DNA of 14,869 nucleotides from Prevotellaceae bacterium UBA1746 (lineage in GTDB: Bacteria; Bacteroidota; Bacteroidia; Bacteroidales; Bacteroidaceae): NCBI GenBank assembly GCA_002314875.1, contig DCHS01000033.1:1-14869 (forward strand), given 5' to 3'. The position numbers and the translations under genes were made by a program. Below are positions 1 to 6,599 of this stretch, piece by piece. The notes below the pieces were generated by a model that saw only the letters and a program-made list of their open reading frames with translations, was not told where the DNA came from and did not search any database. Positions within the stretch are counted from its first letter, which is position 1, and the number at the start of each line of letters is the position of its first letter.

Positions 1-3000
1 ACCGAACACAAGCGTCTCGAAGACGATGCATTCGATAAGGTTAACCGCGAAATCAACGTTGTATACGAAGCATTCCTCAAGCTCATCGACGATGTTAAGG
101 AATTCGCTCCTGAAACTCGCGCAGCTGCAGACGTTAAGGCTCAGACTTATGGTTATGCAGACTGGGATGACATGAGAACTCACCTTGATATGGATACCTT
201 CACCTCTGTTGATGACATCCATAGCTTCACCGCTCTCCGCGACAAGGTATACGACGATCATGATCTCCACCACTCAATGGAACAGCGCGAATTCAACGCT
301 AAGAAGTCTAACGAGATCGCTAAGATGCTGTACTCTATCACTCAGCCTCTCACCTGTCTCGATCCTGTAGCTGTTGAATATCAGACTATCCTCAAGAACT
401 ACAACGCTTCTCTCGCTAACGTTAACCTCAACGGCGTAGAATTCGCTGACGACAGCGTTTGCAACACTGAAGAAACTCATCCTAACTGCTACGAACAGGC
501 TGTTGCTGATGCTTCTTCTGACTTCGCAAGCCTCAAGAGCCAGCTCGATGCTCTCATGGAGCGTGCTATTGAAGAAGCTAACCGTGGTGACCTCGACGAA
601 GACCGTCGTGACGAAACCATCGCAGCTATGGATAAGCTCGTTCTTGAATTCCAGCCCATCGTTGACCAGTTCAACGATTACATCGACTTCCTCGAGGCTA
701 ACAGCGCTGCTTGGAAGCAGTTCAATGAAGCTTATGCTGCAGTTGAGGCTCAGAATGCTGAAGACGTTGCTCGCGTTAACACTGAATGGGCAGAAGATAC
801 TCTCGACCGCCAGTGCTTCGAAGACCTCCGTACCGAGGCTCTCAAGGCTGTTCAGGATGAGTTCAAGGCCCTCGCTACTGACACCAAGGCTGCTGCTGAC
901 AAGGCACACCACGATGCAGAAGCTACTCCCGCTGACAACTATAAGGATTATGGTCGCACCCATACTCTTACCGCTAAGCTCGAAGGTCTCCTCGAAACTC
1001 TCAACAGCTACGACGTTCAGGATGTTCTCAGCACTTACGACACTGAAATCGACAAGCTCGTTAAGAACAATGAGGCTTACACTCGCTTGAGCGACGCTCT
1101 CGCTGAGGTTGAAGAAATGGAAGGTTCTGCTAGCTACAACGGCACTGAAAACGTAGTTCTCTGGCCCGGTACCGAAAACGAAGTTACCGTTACCACCATT
1201 CCTAACCTCCGTGACGAAATCGAACAGGCATGGCATCCCGATCACAAGGCTGTTGAACTCGAAGAAGCTCTCCAGGCTAAGATCGACCTCCTCGAAGAGT
1301 ACATCACTAAGAACAATGAGGCTTACGCACAGAATTTGGCTGACCTCGCTGCTCTCCAGAAACAGCTCGACGAAATTGATAATCCCGACGCACAGGCTAG
1401 CGATCAGCACGAAGGCGCTTCCGTTGTTGACTACATCACCAACGAAAAGCAGGCTATCCAGGATATGATCGATGATCAGAAGACTCTCATCGATAATGAC
1501 TATAAGGCTGGTCACTCTGTAGATCGCGATCGTCAGGCTGAAGAAGATGCTATCCAGGAAGAAATCGACGTTCTCAAGGATCACATCGCTATGGTTAACG
1601 AAGCTATCCTCGCATTCATGCAGGATGCTCAGGAACTCAGCGAGACTATCCAGAACACCATCGATGCTCTCGATGAACTTGACTTCTCAAGCTACGTTGT
1701 AGTTAACGAAGGTCTCGGTGTTAACGAAGACCACGTTGCTCACGTTGAAGCTGTACGCGACTACTACGTTGATCAGTACCAGGCTCAGCTTGACCTCATC
1801 GGTACCTACAGTGATCCTACCGCTCTCATGCAGCAGGTTAACAACGAATACCAGGCTGGTAACGAAGTAGGCATCCAGGATCTCCGTCGTACTCTCCTTG
1901 GCCCCATCACCGTTGCATGTGAAAACATCAACGCTGGTTATGAAAAGGATATGGCTCAGACCGATGCTAACATCGCTGCATACCGTTCATTCCTCGCTGA
2001 CGCTGATGAATTCTTCAACACTACCGTTGTTAACAACGACGCTTACATCGCTGAGTTCGTTGAAAAGTATGGCAAGTGTGTTGATACCTTCATCCCCTAC
2101 ATGGAAGCTCGCAAGACCGCTGGTCTCGCTCCCTTCGAGGCAATCGTTTGCTGCACCGCTGATCCCAGCTTCGTTCCTTACAATGACCTCATCAAGGCTA
2201 TCAAGGACAGCAAGGACGGCATCCTCGCAGACGCTGCTACCGCATACGAAAATACTCACGCTGTAGATCACGCAGTTCCCGCTGTAGACCTCGAAGCTTC
2301 TAACGACGCTCTCGATACTCAGAAGGCTGCTCTCGAATCTGCAACTGGCGCATTCAACGACTACGTTACTAAGTTCCACGACTTCCTCGAGAACGAACGC
2401 GTATACCGTGACCTCCAGACCGAACTCAACAACGTTCGCGAAGCTGCTAACGGTCTCGACGATCACCTCCAGGAACTCGAACAGGGTTACACTTGCGATC
2501 GTTGCGGCGAAACTCTCGCATTCGACGCTACCGAAGCAATCGACCTCGTTGACAGTCTCATCGCTCACCTCGACCGTGACGGTGCTGGTCTCTACGAAGC
2601 TTACAAGGCTCTCCTCTGCGAAAAGAACGAACAGGAATGGCTTAAGGAACTCGCTGGTGACACCCAGAAGGTTGCTGATACCAAGGCTGAACTCGATCAC
2701 ATGTTCAACACTATGGTTGACAAGCACGAGCAGATCCACGCTAACGAAGACGCTGCTGGCGAACTCATCGGTAACGCTATCCAGGGTAACACCGGTCTCG
2801 AAGCTCAGTGGACTCAGATGTACAACGCTACCGTTAACTACGATGAATTCGCTGAAGATCCCTTCGTACAGGAAGTTCTCGACGAATATCGTGAGAAGTT
2901 CGTAGAAGTTTCTCGTGAAATCGACGCTCTCAAGGCTCAGATTACCGAAGACGCTGAAAACAACGTTCTCGCTACCTGGAATACTCAGTATGCTCAGGAT

Positions 3001-3897
3001 GGTGACTACGCAGTTGTTCCCGGTACCGCAGAAACTCGTTACCTCGACATCGAAGCTATCCAGCAGGAACTCACCACTCTCGTTAACGAATTCAACGACG
3101 CTATCGATCAGGCTCACATCAAGACCAACGCTAAGGATATCTACTCTGACCAGTACTACTTCACCGTTGGCTTCGAAATGTTCAACCACATCGACGTTAC
3201 TGAAGGTGCTACCGCTCGCGTTAAGGATATTACTTGTGAAGAAGATGGCTTCCCCGGCTATGTTGCTGACCTCGGCGTTCTCGTTAACGGTGACAAGCAG
3301 AACGAACTCACCTTCAGCCTCGATAACGGTATGGCTCGCAACCGCATCCTCTGGACTACTCTCGAGGCAGGTCCTGCAACCGCAGTTATCCCCGTTGGTG
3401 CAATGACCGTTGACGGCTTCACCACTCTCCACGAAGTAACTATCAACTTCAACGTTTACGAACCCACCGTTGTTGACGAAACCGGTCTCAATGTAATCGC
3501 TGTTGCTGGTACTAACAAGATGGTCATCAAGGTTGAAAAGCCCGTCGATGCAACTTACACCGACAAGAGTCTCTTCGCTACTACCGATTGTGGTACTATC
3601 AGCTTCGCTGACGCTCAGTTCAACGAAAGCGATATGACTATCACCTTCGATATCCCCGAAGGCGCTCAGACTATCGAACTTCCCGAAGGCTTCCTTACCT
3701 TCCGTGTTGGTAATAACAAGATCTCTCGCTCTGCTGCTAAGATTGTCAGCGTAGTTGGCGCTACCTCTATCGAGGCTATCCTCGCTATGGGTGACAAGGT
3801 TGAAGTATTCGACCTCCAGGGCCGCCGCGTAAGCACCGAAGCTATCCAGAAGGGTCAGACCTACGTTATCGACGGTGTTAAGACCTTCGTTAAGTAA
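1..3897 (+). CDS. Large helical, coiled-coil-rich secreted-type protein with C-terminal sorting tail (5' end missing)
   Basis: The frame is open from base 1 to the TAA at 3895-3897, giving 1298 visible residues with no N-terminus; the first Met in the window (base 172) is not taken as the start because the same frame reads through it. Visible residues 1 to about 1040 are acidic, Ala/Glu/Asp/Leu-rich and look like long helices or coiled coils. A loose module with NNEAY-type signatures recurs (residues 241-245, 356-360, 438-442, 678-682). Cysteine pairs at 154/163 and a CDRC motif at 832-835 interrupt the helices. From about 1045 the sequence turns beta-rich (one or two Ig-like domains), ending in FDLQGRR (1270-1276) and a basic hydrophobic end, the tail type seen on many exported Bacteroidales proteins and resembling type IX secretion tails. 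Codon use is strongly biased (Leu mostly CTC, Lys mostly AAG), which may mean high expression. I do not recognise a named family. A cell-surface or extracellular structural role is inference. Confidence 0.85.
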   Translation, partial: TEHKRLEDDAFDKVNREINVVYEAFLKLIDDVKEFAPETRAAADVKAQTYGYADWDDMRTHLDMDTFTSVDDIHSFTALRDKVYDDHDLHHSMEQREFNAKKSNEIAKMLYSITQPLTCLDPVAVEYQTILKNYNASLANVNLNGVEFADDSVCNTEETHPNCYEQAVADASSDFASLKSQLDALMERAIEEANRGDLDEDRRDETIAAMDKLVLEFQPIVDQFNDYIDFLEANSAAWKQFNEAYAAVEAQNAEDVARVNTEWAEDTLDRQCFEDLRTEALKAVQDEFKALATDTKAAADKAHHDAEATPADNYKDYGRTHTLTAKLEGLLETLNSYDVQDVLSTYDTEIDKLVKNNEAYTRLSDALAEVEEMEGSASYNGTENVVLWPGTENEVTVTTIPNLRDEIEQAWHPDHKAVELEEALQAKIDLLEEYITKNNEAYAQNLADLAALQKQLDEIDNPDAQASDQHEGASVVDYITNEKQAIQDMIDDQKTLIDNDYKAGHSVDRDRQAEEDAIQEEIDVLKDHIAMVNEAILAFMQDAQELSETIQNTIDALDELDFSSYVVVNEGLGVNEDHVAHVEAVRDYYVDQYQAQLDLIGTYSDPTALMQQVNNEYQAGNEVGIQDLRRTLLGPITVACENINAGYEKDMAQTDANIAAYRSFLADADEFFNTTVVNNDAYIAEFVEKYGKCVDTFIPYMEARKTAGLAPFEAIVCCTADPSFVPYNDLIKAIKDSKDGILADAATAYENTHAVDHAVPAVDLEASNDALDTQKAALESATGAFNDYVTKFHDFLENERVYRDLQTELNNVREAANGLDDHLQELEQGYTCDRCGETLAFDATEAIDLVDSLIAHLDRDGAGLYEAYKALLCEKNEQEWLKELAGDTQKVADTKAELDHMFNTMVDKHEQIHANEDAAGELIGNAIQGNTGLEAQWTQMYNATVNYDEFAEDPFVQEVLDEYREKFVEVSREIDALKAQITEDAENNVLATWNTQYAQDGDYAVVPGTAETRYLDIEAIQQELTTLVNEFNDAIDQAHIKTNAKDIYSDQYYFTVGFEMFNHIDVTEGATARVKDITCEEDGFPGYVADLGVLVNGDKQNELTFSLDNGMARNRILWTTLEAGPATAVIPVGAMTVDGFTTLHEVTINFNVYEPTVVDETGLNVIAVAGTNKMVIKVEKPVDATYTDKSLFATTDCGTISFADAQFNESDMTITFDIPEGAQTIELPEGFLTFRVGNNKISRSAAKIVSVVGATSIEAILAMGDKVEVFDLQGRRVSTEAIQKGQTYVIDGVKTFVK
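1062..1326 (+). repeat. Pair of near-identical NNEAY-coding segments inside the large helical gene
   Basis: The 19 bases at 1062-1080 recur exactly at 1308-1326, 246 bases (82 codons) apart and in frame. Both encode KNNEAY preceded by an acidic helical stretch. More distant protein-level versions occur at residues 241-245 (FNEAY) and 678-682 (NNDAY). This points to a gene built partly from duplicated, diverged helical modules; the module borders are not sharp by eye. Confidence 0.5.
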
Positions 3898-3913
3898 TTG
3901 ACAACTTTCTTCA

Positions 3914-3931
3914 TCCGTCCTAAGTGACGGA
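3914..3931 (+). other. Small hairpin after the large gene
   Basis: TCCGTC at 3914-3919 pairs with GACGGA at 3926-3931 around a six-base loop, 17 bases after the stop codon and just ahead of the main terminator. No T run follows. It may stabilise the 3' end of the transcript, or be incidental. Confidence 0.35.
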
Positions 3932-3940
3932 GCCTAAATA

Positions 3941-3974
3941 GAGGCACCTCCGAAAGGGGGTGCCTCTTATTTTG
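3941..3974 (+). terminator. Intrinsic terminator of the large helical gene
   Basis: An 11-bp stem (3941-3951 with 3956-3966, one G-T wobble) closes a GAAA tetraloop and is followed by TTATTTT. It lies 43 bases after the stop codon, in the right orientation to end transcription of the plus-strand gene. Confidence 0.9.
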
Positions 3975-4082
3975 TTCCGGCGGTTCCGGATGTTCCGGAT
4001 ATTCCGGCGTTTCCGGTTGTTCCGGCGTTTCCGGTTGTTCCGGCGTTTCCGGTTATTCCGGTTGTTCCGGCGGTTCCAGGAG
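3975..4082. repeat. 9-bp tandem repeat (TTCCGGnnn minisatellite)
   Basis: Eleven perfect TTCCGG cores occur at exact 9-base spacing from 3975 to 4073, with a twelfth degenerate unit (TTCCAGGAG) at 4074-4082. The three variable bases are only CGG, ATG, ATA, CGT, TTG or TTA; the middle units alternate CGT and TTG, giving an 18-bp higher-order repeat of about three copies. The array sits between two convergent terminators and belongs to no supported ORF. The plus-strand frame reading Pro-X-(Val/Ile/Phe) has no ATG, and the minus-strand Gly-X-Y frame is closed by a TAG just upstream. Slipped-strand expansion is the likely origin. Confidence 0.95.
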
Positions 4083-4153
4083 CTTTCGGGGCATCGGGCT
4101 AGGGATTACACCCCCCCGGACGGTGAAACGCTGTGAGAACGACGGAAAAGGGC

Positions 4154-4188
4154 AAAAAAAAAGCCTGCGGCCAGATGGTCGTAGGCTT
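4154..4188 (-). terminator. Terminator of the minus-strand transporter operon
   Basis: Arms 4161-4173 and 4176-4188 form a long stem. Read on the minus strand it is followed by nine T bases (A run at 4154-4162). It has two A-C mismatches in the minus-strand RNA, while the plus-strand RNA would pair fully through G-U wobbles but has only a weak T-rich tail. It lies 28 bases beyond the transporter stop codon. A run of seven C at 4111-4117 lies in the otherwise featureless stretch between this and the tandem repeat. Confidence 0.8.
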
Positions 4189-4216
4189 ACTTATTTATTA
4201 GAGGAGTAGCAAAGCT

Positions 4217-5983
4217 TTACATGAAGAAAATTAGTACAAGCTGAGCCATCAAGATGCGGAGGAACATAGAGAGGGGATATACGGTAGAATAACCGACTGC
4301 AGGAGCATTATTGCCTGCGGTAGAGTTTGCAAAGGCAAGTGCAGGGGGGTCGGTATTGGAACCTGCAATGAGACCCATCAGTGTGAAGTAGTTCAGCTTG
4401 CAGTAGAGACGACCGATAACACCCATAATCAAAATAGGAATAATGGTGATCAGGAAGCCCATCCAGATGTAGTGAATGCCATCACCACCAGCAACGGTTT
4501 GTACGAAGTTTGCACCAGCCTGGATACCTACGGAACTGAGGAAGAGGATCAAACCAACTTCACGGAGAAGCATGTTTGCAGAGGTTGAGGTGTAGGAGTT
4601 GATCTTGAAACGATAACCGAAGGCACCAATGAGAATAGCTACTACAAGAGGACCGCCGGCAAGACCAAGTTTCACGGGAATTTCCACGCCGGGGATAGGA
4701 ATAGGAATTTGTCCGACGAGCACACCAAGGAGGATACCGAAGAAGATGGCGCCTACATTGGGGTGGTCAAGCTTCTTGACGTTAGCACCTATAAGATCAC
4801 GAACCTGGTCAATGTTTTCCTTACGACCGGTAACGAGGAGGCGGTCACCCACCATCAGATGGAGGTCGCGAGATGCGAAGAGTTCCATACCGTTACGGGT
4901 AACACGGGTAACGTTTACACCGTAATAGGTGGAGAAGTGAAGATCGTTGAAGGTCTTACCGTTGATGTTCGGCTGGGTAACGATCATACGCTGGCTGATG
5001 TAGTTGTCATTAGCTTCAGCTTCCTTCCATGATCCACGAGGAATAAGTTCACCGATAAGGAGAGCAATAGGTTCTGCTTCGGCTTCAGCGCAGGTGATGT
5101 GGAGTTCCATACCGAGCTGGAGTTCTGTGTCACCATTCGGGATGATTACTTCGCCATTTTCAAGGAAGCAGCGGCTGACAACGAACTGACGGTTGAGGAA
5201 GGTGTGAAGCTGCTGGAGGTTACGGCCGAGAACAGCGGGGCTCTTCACGCAAACTGCCATGTGATGAGCAGCGGTTTCGGGGTTGCTGGCTTCTGCAGCT
5301 TCGAGTTCTTCGCGAGCTTCGTCGATGCTGGTACCGGTGAGGAAACGAATAGCGATGGTAGCGAGGATAATGCCGACAACGCCGAGAGGATAAGCGCAAG
5401 CGTAACCATTGGCGATAACAGGTGCAGCGTCACCGAGAAGTTCGGAGAGTACACTGTTTGCGGCACCAAGACCGGGGGTATTGGTGACAGCACCATACAT
5501 AACACCGACCATCATGGGGAGATTGCCATCGTGACCGTTGATAGGAGCAGCGGTAAGGAGACCGGTGCTGCTTCCCAACATCCAGAGGCAGAGCATAACG
5601 ACAACGTTAAGAATAACGATACCTACAGCGAGGAGGTTCATCTTAACACCGCCACCACCTTTGAAGACTTCGAAGAAACTGGGACCTACCTGCAAACCGA
5701 TGCAGTAAACGAAGAGGATCAGACCGAGTTCCTTAACAACGTCAATGATGGGTTTCTGGTAAGCTACGGCTTCTGCAGGGTCTGCATAGAGGTAGTTCGT
5801 GCAGATGTGACCAACGATGATACCCACGAAGAGTACCCAGGTCACGCCGAAGGCAATACCGTTCTTTTTGCCACCAATCTTCCAACGGCCGAGTTTAACA
5901 CCGAGACTGATGACGAGGGCGTACAGAATCATGATATGAGCAATACCATGCGGATTCTGAAAGAGTTTAATTAACCATTCCAT
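4217..5983 (-). CDS. AspT/YidE/YbjL-family putative transporter with two RCK_C domains
   Basis: This 588-residue inner-membrane protein has the layout of the aspartate:alanine exchanger (AspT) family: an N-terminal membrane half (about 10-215), two soluble TrkA-C/RCK_C-type regulatory domains (about 240-312 and 325-402), and a second membrane half (about 408-588). The halves are internal duplicates: KELGLILFVYCIG (84-96) matches REVGLILFLSSVG (474-486), GAVTNTPGLGAANS (164-177) matches GSNTDPPALAFANS (541-554), and GYACAYPLG (193-201) matches GYSTVYPLS (564-572). Members exchange amino acids or dicarboxylates, but the substrate of this clade is unknown, so aspartate/alanine exchange should not be assumed. 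The start at 5983 directly precedes a membrane segment, and no strong ribosome binding site is visible. It is the last gene of the minus-strand cluster, 86 bases after coaD. Confidence 0.88.
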   Translation of the reverse strand: MEWLIKLFQNPHGIAHIMILYALVISLGVKLGRWKIGGKKNGIAFGVTWVLFVGIIVGHICTNYLYADPAEAVAYQKPIIDVVKELGLILFVYCIGLQVGPSFFEVFKGGGGVKMNLLAVGIVILNVVVMLCLWMLGSSTGLLTAAPINGHDGNLPMMVGVMYGAVTNTPGLGAANSVLSELLGDAAPVIANGYACAYPLGVVGIILATIAIRFLTGTSIDEAREELEAAEASNPETAAHHMAVCVKSPAVLGRNLQQLHTFLNRQFVVSRCFLENGEVIIPNGDTELQLGMELHITCAEAEAEPIALLIGELIPRGSWKEAEANDNYISQRMIVTQPNINGKTFNDLHFSTYYGVNVTRVTRNGMELFASRDLHLMVGDRLLVTGRKENIDQVRDLIGANVKKLDHPNVGAIFFGILLGVLVGQIPIPIPGVEIPVKLGLAGGPLVVAILIGAFGYRFKINSYTSTSANMLLREVGLILFLSSVGIQAGANFVQTVAGGDGIHYIWMGFLITIIPILIMGVIGRLYCKLNYFTLMGLIAGSNTDPPALAFANSTAGNNAPAVGYSTVYPLSMFLRILMAQLVLIFFM

Positions 5984-6039
5984 AGAACAGAGATATTTAA
6001 TGTTAAAATAGATTTGTTCCGGACAGTCGTGGATTCAGG

Positions 6040-6061
6040 AAAGAACCAAAAACGGTTCTTT
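6040..6061 (-). other. Hairpin between coaD and the transporter gene
   Basis: AAAGAACC (6040-6047) pairs with GGTTCTTT (6054-6061) as an 8-bp stem with a six-base loop, eight bases past the coaD stop. No T run follows on the minus strand, so it is a weak candidate for a partial terminator or RNA-processing site that could lower transporter expression relative to coaD. Confidence 0.4.
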
Positions 6062-6069
6062 GGAAGAAT

Positions 6070-6507
6070 CTACGGGAGATAGGGAGTGACATCCTTACCA
6101 AAGGCACGGAGTTCACGGACCATAGAGGAGGAGATGTGGGCGAGACGGGGATCAGAGAAGACGAGGACGGTCTCGATACCGGTCAGTTCGCGGTTGACCT
6201 GGGCGATGTCGCGCTCGAATTCCAAATCCTTAACATTGCGGATACCGCGGATGATGTATTCGGCTTCTTCGCGCTTGGCGAGGTCGACGGTAAGGTCGTT
6301 GTAGCTGACAACGCGAACGCGCTCTTCGTTCTGGTAGAGGCGCTGGATGGTAGCCACACGTTCGGCGGGGCTGATAGTACCCTGCTTGTGGATATTGAAG
6401 CCCACAGCGATGACAATCTGGTCAAAGAGGGGGAGCATTCGCTCAATAATGTCGGCATGGCCGACGGTGAACGGGTCAAAAGACCCAGGGAAAATTGCTG
6501 TTCGCAT
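6070..6507 (-). CDS. coaD: Phosphopantetheine adenylyltransferase
   Basis: CoaD transfers AMP from ATP to 4'-phosphopantetheine, giving dephospho-CoA in the cytoplasm; this is the penultimate step of coenzyme A synthesis (EC 2.7.7.3). The 145 residues carry the family signatures: PGSFDPFTVGH (7-17, with the T/SxGH nucleotide-binding His17), Lys41 in the phosphopantetheine-binding region, IRGIRN (86-91), and ISSSMVRE (125-132) near the C-terminus. It is slightly short compared with about 155-160 residues elsewhere because the tail stops at VTPYLP, losing only the last helix region of the E. coli enzyme; all catalytic motifs are present. The ATG at 6507 is followed at once by the first beta strand (RTAIFPGSF). 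It lies 92 bases after parE on the same strand. Confidence 0.96.
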   Translation of the reverse strand: MRTAIFPGSFDPFTVGHADIIERMLPLFDQIVIAVGFNIHKQGTISPAERVATIQRLYQNEERVRVVSYNDLTVDLAKREEAEYIIRGIRNVKDLEFERDIAQVNRELTGIETVLVFSDPRLAHISSSMVRELRAFGKDVTPYLP

Positions 6508-6513
6508 ATATAA

Positions 6514-6535
6514 ACGCCTTAAGGGCGTGTTTTTT
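6514..6535. other. Hairpin abutting the coaD start codon
   Basis: ACGCCT (6514-6519) pairs with GGGCGT (6523-6528) around a three-base loop. On the plus strand it is followed by G and six T, so it looks like a terminator pointing away from coaD. On the minus strand the stem ends only six bases before the coaD ATG, where a ribosome would bind. A 12-bp perfect palindrome (GGTTTATAAACC, 6556-6567) and a small GCACC/GGTGC hairpin (6579-6591) fill most of the rest of the parE-coaD gap. Confidence 0.5.
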
Positions 6536-6599
6536 ATGGCTTATTCGCTTTGCTAGGTTTATAAACCCAATAAACCAGCACCGTAGGTGCATATAAATT

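Noticed and set aside
274..3432. Long minus-strand open frames (436 and 481 codons) opposite the large helical gene
   Set aside because: They are mirror images of a gene with very uniform codon use; their translations are Val/Ser/Leu-rich with no domain, and the plus-strand frame has helical periodicity, beta domains and a proper tail.
3898..3903. TTGACA directly after the large gene's stop codon as a -35 promoter element
   Set aside because: Bacteroidota do not use the E. coli-type -35 box, no partner element is present and no plus-strand gene follows.
3975..4082. CRISPR array
   Set aside because: The unit is only 9 bases with 3-base variable positions, far too short for repeats and spacers, and no cas genes are nearby.
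3938..4199. Translation of the 9-bp array as a Pro-X-Val or Gly-X-Y repeat peptide
   Set aside because: The plus-strand frame has no ATG and would begin inside the terminator; the minus-strand Gly-X-Y frame is blocked by a TAG immediately upstream. No start signals are visible.
4217..5983. Naming the transporter aspT
   Set aside because: The duplicated membrane halves and RCK_C domains fix the family, but substrate differs among clades and nothing here shows aspartate/alanine exchange.
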